This document shows, in pieces, positions 1 to 8,175 of a stretch of DNA of 64,000 nt (position 1 is the stretch's first letter; every line of letters begins with the position of its first letter). The notes beneath the pieces are model-generated. The model did no database searches. It worked only from the letters and a program-made list of their open reading frames with translations, and was not told the origin of the DNA. Origin of the DNA: Cryobacterium sp. Y11. GTDB lineage: Bacteria > Actinomycetota > Actinomycetes > Actinomycetales > Microbacteriaceae. A program made the translations under genes and the position numbers. Location of the stretch: assembly GCF_002929535.1 (NCBI RefSeq), contig NZ_PJJO01000055.1, forward strand, positions 1-64,000. The letters are read 5' to 3'.

Positions 1-97
1 GCCACCCGCCACCCGCCACCGCGACCACAGACCAGCGCGCGCCGGCCGACGGCGATCTCGACACGCTCGATCGGCGGCTGGGGACGTTCCCGCAAAC
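1..97. other. left edge, no supported gene
   Basis: The stretch begins with a short tandem repeat of GCCACCC (positions 1-20). The third forward frame is open from position 3 to a TAA at 153-155 inside the palindromic repeat, so the end of a plus-strand gene cut by the window edge is possible. The translated tail is proline/arginine rich and I do not recognise it. Confidence 0.3.
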
Positions 98-178
98 GGG
101 CCCGCCCCGGACGCTGCAGCCGGGCCCACCCTGTGAACGCGGGCCCCGTTTATAAACTGGGCCCACGTTCCGGTCCCG
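98..178. repeat. GGGCCC palindromic element, copy 1
   Basis: GGGCCC occurs at 98, 122, 141 and 159. The core is GGGCCC, 12 nt, GGGCCC (141-164) with an A/T-rich centre TTTATAAA, and is an almost perfect 24-bp inverted repeat. It lies just downstream of the ahcY stop (ahcY reads leftwards and ends at 215), where it could act as a terminator-like hairpin, though no T-run follows. Three related copies are at 7313, 12772 and 14382. Confidence 0.8.
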
Positions 179-214
179 TACCCGTGCAGAAAAGGACTGC
201 GAGACGGCGAGGGG

Positions 215-1702
215 CTAGTAGCGGTAGTGGTCTACTTTGTAGGGGCCCTCGGCGGGGACGCCGATGTAGGCGGACTGCTCGGGTGTTAGAACGGTCAGTT
301 CTACGCCTAGGGCATCGAGGTGAAGGCGCGCTACCTTCTCGTCGAGGAGCTTAGGGAGTACGTAGACGCCGACCGGGTACTTCTCCGGCGAAACGTACAG
401 CTCGATCTGGGCTAGCACCTGGTTGGTGAAGGAGTTGCTCATCACGAACGAGGGGTGACCGGTGGCGTTGCCGAGGTTCATCAGGCGCCCCTCCGACAAA
501 ACGAGCACACTGCGACCGCTCGGCATGCGCCATTCGTCGACCTGCGGCTTGATCTGCACCTTGACGGCGCCCGGCAGCGACTCGAGCGCGGCCATGTCGA
601 TCTCATTGTCAAAGTGCCCGACGTTGGCGACAATGGCGAGGTGCTTCATGCGCAACATGTGGTCGACGCCGATGACGTTGAAGTTGCCGGTGCCACTGAC
701 GAAGATATCGACCTGTTCGACGACGGAGTCGAGGCGGGCGACCTGGAAACCGTCCATTGCGGCCTGCATCGCATTGATCGGGTCGATCTCGCTCACGATC
801 ACCCGGGCGCCCTGGCCGCGCATCGCCTCGGCTGCGCCCTTGCCGACATCACCGTACCCGGCGACGAAGACAACCTTGCCGCCGATCAACACGTCCGTGG
901 CCCGGTTGAGGCCGTCCGGCAGCGAATGGCGAATGCCGTACTTGTTGTCGAACTTGCTCTTGGTGACCGAGTCATTCACATTGATGGCCGGAAACAACAG
1001 TTGTTTGCCCGCGGCGAGTTCGTAGAGGCGGTGCACCCCGGTGGTGGTCTCTTCGGTGACGCCCATGAGGTCGGCGGCAACCAGGGTCCAGCGGTCGGTT
1101 GACTCCGCCAGCGACCGACGGAGGGCGGCGAGAATGACGCCGTATTCGTGACTGTCACCGGCAGCATCCGCTGGTACGGCGCCGGCCAATTCGAACTCGC
1201 GCCCCTTGTGCACGAGCATGGTGGCGTCACCGCCGTCGTCGAGGATCATGTTCGGGCCGGTCCAGGTGGCCCCGGCGGCGTCGGCCTCAGCGCTCCAGTC
1301 GAAGATCTGCGAGGTGCACCACCAGTATTCTTCGAGGGTTTCACCCTTCCAGGCGAACACGGGAACGCCGGCGGGGGCATCCGTTGTGCCGGTCGGACCG
1401 ACGGCGATCGCGGCGGCCGCGTCGTCTTGGGTCGAGAAAATGTTGCAGCTAGCCCAGCGCACCTGGGCACCGAGGGCGACGAGGGTCTCGATCAGCACGG
1501 CGGTCTGCACCGTCATGTGCAGAGATCCGGCGATGCGGGCACCGGCGAGCGGCTTCGATTCGCCGAATTCGCGGCGAAGGGCCATCAGCCCCGGCATCTC
1601 ATTTTCGGCCAGGCGCAGCTGGTGGCGCCCAGCCTCCGCGAGGGACAGATCGGCGATCTTGTAAGTAAAGGTGGGGGGCGCGGTGGCCGAAGCGACAGTC
1701 AT
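215..1702 (-). CDS. ahcY: adenosylhomocysteinase
   Basis: Cytosolic NAD-dependent enzyme that splits S-adenosylhomocysteine into homocysteine and adenosine, removing the product inhibitor of SAM methyltransferases. The 495-residue protein has the family's usual actinobacterial length. Visible signatures are CNIFSTQDD at 86-94, the substrate/catalytic stretch [16 protein letters not shown] at 241-256, the Rossmann loop GYGDVGKG at 282-289, and the conserved C-terminal DHYRY. The ATG at 1702 overlaps the TGA of a possible 70-codon ORF upstream (ATGA), so translation may be coupled. Its product ties it to SAM/methylthioadenosine metabolism, as does mtnP at 13.1 kb. A palindromic element lies just past the stop. 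Identification is firm. Confidence 0.97.
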   Translation of the reverse strand: MTVASATAPPTFTYKIADLSLAEAGRHQLRLAENEMPGLMALRREFGESKPLAGARIAGSLHMTVQTAVLIETLVALGAQVRWASCNIFSTQDDAAAAIAVGPTGTTDAPAGVPVFAWKGETLEEYWWCTSQIFDWSAEADAAGATWTGPNMILDDGGDATMLVHKGREFELAGAVPADAAGDSHEYGVILAALRRSLAESTDRWTLVAADLMGVTEETTTGVHRLYELAAGKQLLFPAINVNDSVTKSKFDNKYGIRHSLPDGLNRATDVLIGGKVVFVAGYGDVGKGAAEAMRGQGARVIVSEIDPINAMQAAMDGFQVARLDSVVEQVDIFVSGTGNFNVIGVDHMLRMKHLAIVANVGHFDNEIDMAALESLPGAVKVQIKPQVDEWRMPSGRSVLVLSEGRLMNLGNATGHPSFVMSNSFTNQVLAQIELYVSPEKYPVGVYVLPKLLDEKVARLHLDALGVELTVLTPEQSAYIGVPAEGPYKVDHYRY

Positions 1703-1911
1703 GGTGCCATCTTGCCATTTCCGCCTGTATGACCGGGCATTGTTTTGCCCTGCCTCGATTTTGCGTCGCCGCCGTCCGCATTCCCGTTTGCTGCGTGGCC
1801 AGCCACCTCGCTGAGGCTTTCGTCGCTCTCGCTGTCGGCGAAACCGCCGCGGCCACCGGTAGAACGGATGCTGCCGGCCGCCTCTTGTACGGCCGTCGCA
1901 GTGGCCGTCAT
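1699..1911 (-). CDS. possible small ORF coupled to ahcY
   Basis: A 70-codon ORF between the DUF3499 gene and ahcY on the same strand. Its TGA overlaps the ahcY ATG in an ATGA arrangement, which is the only real support. The product is low-complexity, rich in Gly, Ala, Asp and Ser, with no membrane segment or motif, and looks disordered. I recognise no family. No strong ribosome binding site is visible before its ATG. If it is not translated, the 270 bp between DUF3499 and ahcY is simply the ahcY leader. Confidence 0.3.
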   Translation of the reverse strand: MTATATAVQEAAGSIRSTGGRGGFADSESDESLSEVAGHAANGNADGGDAKSRQGKTMPGHTGGNGKMAP

Positions 1912-1972
1912 CCCGATTGAGAGTATGCGCGCACCGCCTGCACTAGATCCAACGCGGTCGGGCCGCTAGGCG

Positions 1973-2197
1973 TCAGTCGGTCGGGTCGGGGTCGTCGGCG
2001 AGGAGACGGTGCCGCATCAGCTGCCAGCCTTGGGGAGCGGTCGTTCGCTCCGCGTGCCGGGAACACAGGTCGAAGCTGTGCGGCTCCTTGCGTCCGGCCA
2101 GCGGACCAAGTACGGCCAGGGAATCCCCATAGTCAAAGGTGAGTGTGGCCACCGAGGGTTCGGGGCAGGCAACGCGAGAACACGGACGGAATGTCAT
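1973..2197 (-). CDS. DUF3499 family protein (short)
   Basis: A 74-residue protein matching the actinobacterial DUF3499 pattern: an N-terminal RPCSR-x-ACPEPSVATLTF segment with paired cysteines, then DSLAVLGPL, then a second CxxH element (DLCSRHAERTTAPQGW, residues about 44-59). The cysteine/histidine pairs suggest metal binding; no function is established. Family members are usually somewhat longer, so this one has a short C-terminus (it ends soon after the TAPQGW motif). In mycobacteria the ortholog sits between the zincin-like gene and a phosphomannomutase; here it is divergent from the zincin-like gene, with only about 40 bp between them, and no phosphomannomutase follows. Confidence 0.85.
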   Translation of the reverse strand: MTFRPCSRVACPEPSVATLTFDYGDSLAVLGPLAGRKEPHSFDLCSRHAERTTAPQGWQLMRHRLLADDPDPTD

Positions 2198-2238
2198 TGC
2201 CTCTCAGGGTACCCGTCAGCCCGCCGTAGGATGACTGC

Positions 2239-2682
2239 ATGCCTCGATTTCACCGTTCCGCAGCGCCCGCACCGACCGTGCGCGGCCGCGGACGGGACCG
2301 GCACGGCCGCGGCATCCGCAGTTCGGCGACCGGCCCTTTTCTGCCGCCACTCCGCACCCGGATCGACTTATTCGACATGACCGTCGAGTCGACGATCGAC
2401 TATTTGCGCGGCGTCTGGCCGGAGGAACTCAGCCACGCCGTGTTCGAGGTCGCCTCCGGACCGCACTCCGTGGTGCCGGGCATCGGCGTCGAACGCTGGA
2501 TGGTCACGCCGGCAACGAATCGCGTGGTGTTCTACCGGCTGCCGATTCAGCGCCTGTCGCGCCTGCATGAAAACGATGAGATGCACCAGCGCATGATGAT
2601 CGAAACGTGCGTTTTTCGCGGCGTCGCCGAACTGCTCGGCAAGGATCCCTGGGATCTCGCGCCGGATCGCTTCCGGCACTAA
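2239..2682 (+). CDS. zincin-like metallopeptidase family protein
   Basis: A 147-residue protein of the small zincin-like family (Zincin_1/DUF1025) in its actinobacterial form. The N-terminus has the typical Arg/Gly-rich run (RGRGRDRHGRG, residues about 16-26) and a proline-rich LPPLRTR segment, then a compact alpha/beta domain. The canonical HExxH is absent: the helix that should carry it reads METCVFRGVAELLG, a degeneration typical of this clade, so peptidase activity is doubtful. The ATG at 2239 lies about 40 bp from the divergent DUF3499 start, so the pair probably shares a promoter region. This neighbourhood mirrors the whiB2 region of mycobacteria. Confidence 0.75.
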   Translation: MPRFHRSAAPAPTVRGRGRDRHGRGIRSSATGPFLPPLRTRIDLFDMTVESTIDYLRGVWPEELSHAVFEVASGPHSVVPGIGVERWMVTPATNRVVFYRLPIQRLSRLHENDEMHQRMMIETCVFRGVAELLGKDPWDLAPDRFRH

Positions 2683-3000
2683 GCGACCGGCAGCTTCGCC
2701 GACGAGCTGACGTGCGGGCGCTGCGGCACGGGACTGCCTGGTCGCCACTACCCCGTTCATCGGCGCGGGCCGCGGTCAGGAAGCGGGCGGACGGGCATCC
2801 GCTCGGCGGAGATTTGCGCTGTGACTGGGATCGCAGCGTGTCGAGCGGGTTATCTACCGTGCCCAAGAGTCTGAGTGTTTGCTGAATTGAGTAACAGAAC
2901 GGTAACGGATTGGGGCAATTCCAAACCATTTTGCGGGTGGAACCGAACCCCATGCAGATCCCAACACCACCTGCTCAATCTACAGACAAGGACTTTTCTC
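2683..3000. other. intergenic, upstream region of lipoprotein gene
   Basis: About 320 bp with no convincing gene. A short CxxC-containing translation near 2708-2740 resembles half a zinc ribbon but has no start or continuation. The last 120 bp are A/T richer and should hold the promoter of the lipoprotein gene at 3001; I cannot assign -35/-10 boxes with confidence. AAGGA at about 2987 is a good ribosome binding site for that gene. Confidence 0.4.
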
Positions 3001-3681
3001 ATGCGTACATTCACCAAGGCCACCATCGGTTTCGCTTCCGCCGGAATTCTCATTGCTGGCCTCGCTGGCTGCTCAACGGGCACGACAACCCCGGCCCAGG
3101 CTCCCGCCGCGGGCTCGTCAAGTTCGGCCGACGCCACTCCGACACCGCTCGCCTCGATCCCCAGCCTCTCTGGTGTTGACACCGCGGTGCTGCTCGATGC
3201 CGACTTCGGTGCCGCACTCACGAGCCTCGGCCTGGCCGCCGGAACCGTCGGAACGGCCACCCTCGAAGAGGGCAGCCTGCACTTCCCCATCACCGGCGGA
3301 AACGTGGACTACTACGACCCGGCCGAGAGCTACCGCCCGTTCGTTCAAGGTTCCATTAAGCACGAGGGCTCCGGCTTCTCACTGACCGCCGGCGACATCG
3401 TGGTCGAGTTGACCAACTTCACCATTGACCCTGGCACCTCGGAGCTCTTCGGTGACGTTTCGGTCAACGGCGAGTCCGTTGCGCCCCAGGCCCTGCTGTT
3501 CGACCTCTACGGTGGAACCCTTGAGCCGCTCAAGATGGACGGCGACAACGCCATCCTCACCGGAACCACCGTGCACATCTCCTCCGTCGCTGCTGGCCTG
3601 TTGAACTCCACGTTCAGCACCGACGCCGTCGCTGACCAGATGCTCGTTGGTATCGCGACCATCACCGCCGCCACCAAGTAG
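3001..3681 (+). CDS. secreted lipoprotein, HtaA-like fold possible
   Basis: A 226-residue exported lipoprotein. The signal peptide (residues 1-23) ends in the lipobox LAGC with Cys24, followed by a Ser/Thr/Pro/Ala linker to about residue 55 and one globular beta-rich domain. The pattern of a barrel-like segment with GSIKHEGSGFSLTAGD and regular beta strands resembles HtaA-type domains, but the match is weak and the ligand is unknown. The start chosen at 3001 has AAGGA 8 nt upstream; the frame is open further upstream without a signal peptide. A strong hairpin terminator follows, so the gene is probably a monocistron. Lipoprotein status is firm, function is not. Confidence 0.8.
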   Translation: MRTFTKATIGFASAGILIAGLAGCSTGTTTPAQAPAAGSSSSADATPTPLASIPSLSGVDTAVLLDADFGAALTSLGLAAGTVGTATLEEGSLHFPITGGNVDYYDPAESYRPFVQGSIKHEGSGFSLTAGDIVVELTNFTIDPGTSELFGDVSVNGESVAPQALLFDLYGGTLEPLKMDGDNAILTGTTVHISSVAAGLLNSTFSTDAVADQMLVGIATITAATK

Positions 3682-3722
3682 GTAGTTTGTAGGCACGTGT
3701 AAGCACGGCGTTCGCCGGCACA

Positions 3723-3767
3723 GCACAAATTGGGGCTCGCCACACGGCGGGCCCCAATTGTCGTGTG
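3723..3767 (+). terminator. intrinsic-type hairpin after lipoprotein gene
   Basis: Stem arms at 3728-3741 (AATTGGGGCTCGCC) and 3746-3759 pair with one mismatch around a 4-nt loop, and outer bases GCAC/GTGC extend the pairing. It lies 45 bp beyond the stop codon. There is no long T-run, as is common in high-GC actinobacteria. Confidence 0.75.
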
Positions 3768-3890
3768 CCCGGGCGGCTCGCGGCACTCGTTCGGGATGCG
3801 TGCACCCGGTGGCAGGGATGCCGCGAACACTTAGGAGTGCCACGAACGCGGAGGGTGCAGCGAGCGCCCCGAGCGCGGCACCCGGGCGGG

Positions 3891-5276
3891 TTAGGCGGGG
3901 CGGAGTCGCCGCAGCGGGCGCAGCATCCGTTTGACGACGCCCGGGCCGGCGCGGCGCAGCGAGACCACGGTGATTACGATCACCGCGACCGCGATCGAGG
4001 CCCTGGTGAGTTGCACGCTCGGCACCAGCAGCCGCAGGGTGAGCGCCATCGGAACGAGCAACCATTCCCAGCGGCCGGACAGCGCCACGAACGGCAGCAG
4101 GAGCAGCGCATACCAGGGGTAGCGGGGGCTCAGCACGAGCAGGGTCGCTCCGATCATGACAAGTTGGCCGAGCCACGGCTGGTTCTGATCGGTTTTGATG
4201 ATCACCAGCACGGCGACGATTACCAAGATCAGACCGGCGACGATACTAGCGGAGGCCCCCGGCGCGACCAGAGACACCAGCGCGAACCGAGACCCGTCCT
4301 GATACCCCTCTTCGGAGAGGTACCCGGGCAGATATCCGAGCACCCCGATGCCGGTCGCGATCACGTAGGGCACGTAGAGCAACGCAAAGCTGAGAACGGA
4401 TGCCGTCACCATACGCCACCCGCCCCGCCTGAGCAGGGCCGGCGCCGCCAGAACCGGGATGAGCTTGGTACCGATCGCGATTCCGAGCATGACACCGCCG
4501 CGCCAGACCTTCTTCGACGAGACCAGGAACACGGCCGCGACGACAAAAATGACGCCGAGCATATCCACATGCGAGTTGGTGATCGCCTCGGTCGCCACGA
4601 GCGGACACCAGGCCCACAGCGCGGCGTTTCTTTCGTCGAGGCCGCGGCGGCGCATTCCGACCAGCAACACCACCGTGGTGCCGAGGCTGAGCAGCAGGCC
4701 GGAGAGCTGCAACGGCCAGTACGCGGGGCCAGGTCCGGTGAGAAAACGCACGCTGGCGAAGAAGATTTCGCTGGCCGGCGGGTAAATCGTGGGTACCGCC
4801 GTGCGGTTCAGCGCCGAGCAGAGCACGTCACCGTCAGTCGTTCGAGCGCGATTGATGCGTTCACCGACGCAGACTTCCGTGCCGGCAGCGGTGGTCTCGG
4901 GCGCCGGGAACAGCCAGTCCGGTCTCAGGGAATCGAGGCGGGCATCCGCTGGAGTGAATGCATAGGGGCTGATTCCGGCGTTTTGAACGATGCCGTCCCA
5001 GGCGTAGCGGGCCGAATCGGTGCTCGTGTTGGGCGGGCCGGCCATGGCCGCGCCGCCGATCACGGCGGAGCCGGCCAGGATCAGTGCAACTACCGCTGTG
5101 CCCTTGACGCGGCGCAGCAGCCACCAGGCGAGTCCGAACAACAGCCAGAGCGCGCTGGTGACGAGCACGAGTTGCACCTCGTCGCGGTCAGGTTCGAACA
5201 AGTCGAGGGCGATGACGCTGAACGCGGTGAGGGCGGCGCTGAGCAGGAGAAGGGCCACGATGATCGATATGCGCAC
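3891..5276 (-). CDS. GT87-type membrane glycosyltransferase (MtxT-like)
   Basis: A 461-residue polytopic membrane protein of the DUF2029/GT87, GT-C-fold kind, which uses polyprenyl-phosphate sugars on the outer face of the membrane. About eleven hydrophobic segments are visible. The first outside loop has the acidic DSARYAWDGIVQNAG (residues about 87-101), typical of the GT-C catalytic loop, and a PTIYPPASEIFF segment later. Its neighbours include a GT2, a DUF2064 protein, an epimerase and mtnP, the same set found around the mycobacterial MTX transferase. I therefore infer it transfers a methylthio-pentose, or another polyprenyl-linked sugar, to an envelope glycan. Membrane GT87 assignment is firm; the substrate is inference. 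Confidence 0.8.
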   Translation of the reverse strand: MRISIIVALLLLSAALTAFSVIALDLFEPDRDEVQLVLVTSALWLLFGLAWWLLRRVKGTAVVALILAGSAVIGGAAMAGPPNTSTDSARYAWDGIVQNAGISPYAFTPADARLDSLRPDWLFPAPETTAAGTEVCVGERINRARTTDGDVLCSALNRTAVPTIYPPASEIFFASVRFLTGPGPAYWPLQLSGLLLSLGTTVVLLVGMRRRGLDERNAALWAWCPLVATEAITNSHVDMLGVIFVVAAVFLVSSKKVWRGGVMLGIAIGTKLIPVLAAPALLRRGGWRMVTASVLSFALLYVPYVIATGIGVLGYLPGYLSEEGYQDGSRFALVSLVAPGASASIVAGLILVIVAVLVIIKTDQNQPWLGQLVMIGATLLVLSPRYPWYALLLLPFVALSGRWEWLLVPMALTLRLLVPSVQLTRASIAVAVIVITVVSLRRAGPGVVKRMLRPLRRLRPA

Positions 5277-5386
5277 GGTTCAGTCTCTCGCATGGCGTTC
5301 CCGTGCCCGGGATCGCTTGCCGATTCACCCGCACATCGTAAGGTTTTTTTCCGGTCTGGAGCACGCTGTGGTGGTGCAATAGGAGA

Positions 5387-6661
5387 ATGCGACGATTGAT
5401 GTATGAGGCCCAGCGGGCGTTGGCGTCTCCGGTGCGCAATCCGCGCATGGCGACCGTCATCGGGCGTCTGCTCGGCGCAGCCTTTCTGGTCTGCTTCGGC
5501 ACCGGGCTGTACAGCCATTTTCTGCAGGAACCGCAGGATTGGATGCGGTTCGCGACCCGACCCGAATATCTCTACCAGGTCACCCAGGGCACCCACATTA
5601 TTGCCGGCATCGCCTGTTTTCCCCTGTTGCTGGCCAAGCTGTACATCGTTTTTCCCGACCTGTTCGCCTATCCCCCCCTGCAAGGCTTCGTGCACTTTCT
5701 CGAGCGCGCCTCGATTGCTCTGTTCGTCGGCGCCTCACTCGTGCAGATCACGATCGGCCTACTCAACACTTACCAGTGGTATCCGTGGCCATTTCCGTTT
5801 CGGCAGGTGCACTTTGCGCTCGGCTGGGTGCTGATCGGGCTGCTCGTCATTCACATTGGGGTGAAACTGCCGATCATTGCGCGGTATTGGAGTAAATCGT
5901 CGGGTTCAGGCGACGATTCGGGCGACGACGACCATCTCGTGGACGCGGTCTCTGCCGACCGGGCATCCCATGCGGAGGCCGTGCGGCTCTCGGGTGCGAG
6001 TCGGCCAGGCGGGGTGACCGGGCGGGTGCTCGACTACATCGACGCGACGCCACAGGTTACGTCCCGGGTGAGCCGGCGGGGCTTTCTCACCACGGTCGGC
6101 GTGGCCACGACGGCCGTCGTCGGCCTGACCGCCGGGCAGACCTTCACCCCGTTGAACGCGGTAAACCTGTTCGCACCGCGCAAGAAGGGTGTCGGCCAGC
6201 AGGGAGTGCCGGTGAACCGCACGAGCGAGCAGGCGAAAGTAGCGGATGCCGCCATGGCGTCGTCGTGGACCCTCACTCTCGCGGTCTCCGGCACCGAACG
6301 ATCCTTCACCCGAGCCGAGCTGCTCGCGCTTCCGCAGACCGAGGTTCGGCTGCCGATCGCCTGCGTTGAGGGCTGGAGCCAGATGGCCAACTGGCGCGGC
6401 GTGCGACTGCGCGACCTCGCTGAAATGATGAACGCCGCCCCGGAGACCGCGTTTCGGCTGATCAGCTTGGAGCAACGTGGCAGCTTCAGCAAGACCCAAA
6501 TGGGCAGCGAGTACGTGCGCGACCCGCTCACGCTCGTGGCGCTCGAGCTCAACGGCGAAACGCTCGATCTCGAGCACGGCTATCCGGCCCGCATGATCGC
6601 GCCCGGTCGGCCCGGGGTGTTGCAGACCAAATGGTTGAGCCGAATCGAGGCAATCTCATGA
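5387..6661 (+). CDS. membrane-anchored molybdopterin oxidoreductase with cytochrome-b-like domain
   Basis: A 424-residue two-part redox enzyme. Residues 20-165 hold four membrane segments (about 26-45, 66-88, 108-127, 141-161) with histidines such as H44, H70, H142 and H156, consistent with haem ligation. A charged linker (165-225) leads to SRRGFL (229-234), a twin-arginine-like motif directly before a fifth hydrophobic segment (233-250). The C-terminal domain (about 290-424) is of the sulfite-oxidase/MsrP (YedY) type with Cys326 in LPIACVEGW as molybdenum ligand. The layout looks like MsrQ fused to MsrP. The family reduces sulfoxides or oxidises sulfur compounds. It faces the GT87 gene divergently and is coupled to the next gene by an ATGA overlap. 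Confidence 0.85.
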   Translation: MRRLMYEAQRALASPVRNPRMATVIGRLLGAAFLVCFGTGLYSHFLQEPQDWMRFATRPEYLYQVTQGTHIIAGIACFPLLLAKLYIVFPDLFAYPPLQGFVHFLERASIALFVGASLVQITIGLLNTYQWYPWPFPFRQVHFALGWVLIGLLVIHIGVKLPIIARYWSKSSGSGDDSGDDDHLVDAVSADRASHAEAVRLSGASRPGGVTGRVLDYIDATPQVTSRVSRRGFLTTVGVATTAVVGLTAGQTFTPLNAVNLFAPRKKGVGQQGVPVNRTSEQAKVADAAMASSWTLTLAVSGTERSFTRAELLALPQTEVRLPIACVEGWSQMANWRGVRLRDLAEMMNAAPETAFRLISLEQRGSFSKTQMGSEYVRDPLTLVALELNGETLDLEHGYPARMIAPGRPGVLQTKWLSRIEAIS

Positions 6662-7275
6662 CCCGACCGGATGCTGACGGGTCGGGTCACGAGACTTCGC
6701 GACTGGGCATGAGGGCACATAAGAACGCGGTAGGACCAAACCCGGGCGATGGATCGACCGAGCGTGTCGGGAATGGCTTGAATCCCCCGCCGGCCGGAAT
6801 CACGCCGTCGAGCGGCCGACGGATGCGCAACATCCGCTTGGTGTTGGTGGGCGGCGGCGTGCTGCTGATGGCGTGGGGCGCGCTGGTCATGTTCGACTCG
6901 GTGCGACCGGCTCGCATTCCCGGGGTCGCGCTGTGGATTGCCGCAGCGATTGTGCTCCACGACGGAATTGTCGCTCCGATTGTGTTAGCCGGCGGCATTG
7001 CGCTGCGCCGGGCGGGCCGGCGGATAACCGGAACGGTCGTCGTGATCGTGCAGAGTGGAATTGTGGTCGGGTCGATCGTGTCGCTGATCGCGGTGCCGAC
7101 CTTGGTGGCGAAGAACTTCGCGCCGGCCAATCCGACCGTGCTGCCGCTGAATTATGGCCTCAACCTAGGGATTTTCTGGGTCGTGCTCGCCGCAGTCACG
7201 GTAGGGCTGTCGGTGTGGGCATTTCTGCGCGGGCGACACCCGGCCGAAACGTTCCCCGACGACTCCGGACGGTGA
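6658..7275 (+). CDS. hypothetical membrane protein
   Basis: A 205-residue protein starting at the ATG that overlaps the preceding stop (ATGA at 6658), which argues for translational coupling with the molybdopterin oxidoreductase. The first 55 residues are hydrophilic. Four hydrophobic segments follow (roughly residues 58-75, 85-105, 118-142 and 158-185), and a short polar tail ends in DDSGR. No known catalytic motif is visible. Position suggests a partner or assembly factor of the redox enzyme. I do not recognise the family. Confidence 0.75.
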   Translation: MTRPDADGSGHETSRLGMRAHKNAVGPNPGDGSTERVGNGLNPPPAGITPSSGRRMRNIRLVLVGGGVLLMAWGALVMFDSVRPARIPGVALWIAAAIVLHDGIVAPIVLAGGIALRRAGRRITGTVVVIVQSGIVVGSIVSLIAVPTLVAKNFAPANPTVLPLNYGLNLGIFWVVLAAVTVGLSVWAFLRGRHPAETFPDDSGR

Positions 7276-7312
7276 CAGGGCCGGCAGCACAGCTACGAGG
7301 GGCGGCGTTTTC

Positions 7313-7363
7313 GGGCCCACCTTACGGAACCGGGCCCATGATCTGACATGAGCCCGGGCCCGG
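7313..7363. repeat. GGGCCC palindromic element, copy 2
   Basis: GGGCCC occurs at 7313, 7332 and 7356. The core is GGGCCC, 12 nt (centre ATGATCTGACAT), GAGCCC (7332-7355), the same 6-12-6 spacing as the other copies but with a different centre. It lies between two convergent genes (stops at 7275 and 7408), a place where a shared terminator would be useful. Confidence 0.7.
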
Positions 7364-7407
7364 TCAGTTATCGAACCGAGAGGAATAGGTGCTCCGGCGA
7401 GGCTGGG

Positions 7408-8175
7408 TCAAGCTCGGGCGAGACGGGCGAAGGAACGACCGCCGCGGGTCCACTCGGCGACCGGCACGAGCCCGATCTTTTCGGCCCGGCGGCGCAGGGC
7501 ACTCCCGCCGATTTCGGCCCACGGGAACGCGTCGCTCGCGTGTCCGGCAGCGTCATGCAGGGTTCCTTCATACGCCAGGTCGTGCTCGGGATCGGGGTAC
7601 ACCTCAACGATGAGCACCCCGTCTATGGCAAGGAGCGCCGCGCAACGATCGAGCAGCGCGTCTGGATCACCGCCGATGCCGATGTTGCCGTCGACGAGCA
7701 GCAGGGTCGCCCAGGTTCCCGCCAGCGGAATATCGTCAAACACCGAACGGTGCAGCACGGCCAGCCCGGCGGCGAGCGCTATTCGCACGGCGGTCGGCGA
7801 CACGTCCACGCCGAGCGCCTCGAGTCCCTGATCTATCGCGGCTCGAATCATGCGGCCCGGCCCGCAGCCGATGTCGAGCACCGGCCCGGCAACCCCGGCG
7901 AGTAGGGAGCGGTCGATCGCATCGGCACCGGCGCTCCAGACTCCGGCGTGCATGGTCGACACCCGCGCTGGCGTGCCCGGATCGGCGTCGGGCTTGCGCC
8001 CGTGCAGGTACAGCACGTTGTCGTCGCTCTGCAACGCTTGCGCGTATGGCTCGGATCCGCCGGAGCCGAACGTGGTCGGGCGACGAAAGCGGTCAGCTTC
8101 GCTCAACTGAACCCGGCCGGGTATCCACGGCCGATCCTGCGCCGTGACCTCAGGACGTTGCGATACGACGGTCAT
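7408..8175 (-). CDS. class I SAM-dependent methyltransferase
   Basis: A 255-residue protein with a Rossmann-type methyltransferase core. The SAM-binding motif VLDIGCGPGRM is at about residues 96-106, followed by an acidic strand end (LGVDVSP), and a later LLLVDGNIG segment. The first 90 residues (with the YLHGRKPDADPG segment) are an extra N-terminal region of unknown role. It is the last gene of a tightly coupled operon (GT2, DUF2064, methyltransferase), with its ATG overlapping the upstream stop. Substrate is unknown; the context suggests an activated sugar or a lipid-linked sugar. Confidence 0.85.
   Translation of the reverse strand: MTVVSQRPEVTAQDRPWIPGRVQLSEADRFRRPTTFGSGGSEPYAQALQSDDNVLYLHGRKPDADPGTPARVSTMHAGVWSAGADAIDRSLLAGVAGPVLDIGCGPGRMIRAAIDQGLEALGVDVSPTAVRIALAAGLAVLHRSVFDDIPLAGTWATLLLVDGNIGIGGDPDALLDRCAALLAIDGVLIVEVYPDPEHDLAYEGTLHDAAGHASDAFPWAEIGGSALRRRAEKIGLVPVAEWTRGGRSFARLARA

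Noticed and set aside
145-165. TTTATAAA in palindrome copies 1 and 4 as a promoter -10
   Set aside because: It is the symmetric centre of the palindrome, no -35 partner, and copies 2 and 3 lack it.
2700-2760. Zinc-ribbon-like CxxC translation in the gap before the lipoprotein gene
   Set aside because: No start codon, no second ribbon half and no conserved context.
3765-5399. 544-codon plus-strand ORF opposite the GT87 gene
   Set aside because: Arg/Gln/His-rich translation typical of the antisense of a high-GC membrane protein gene; no family pattern, no ribosome binding site.
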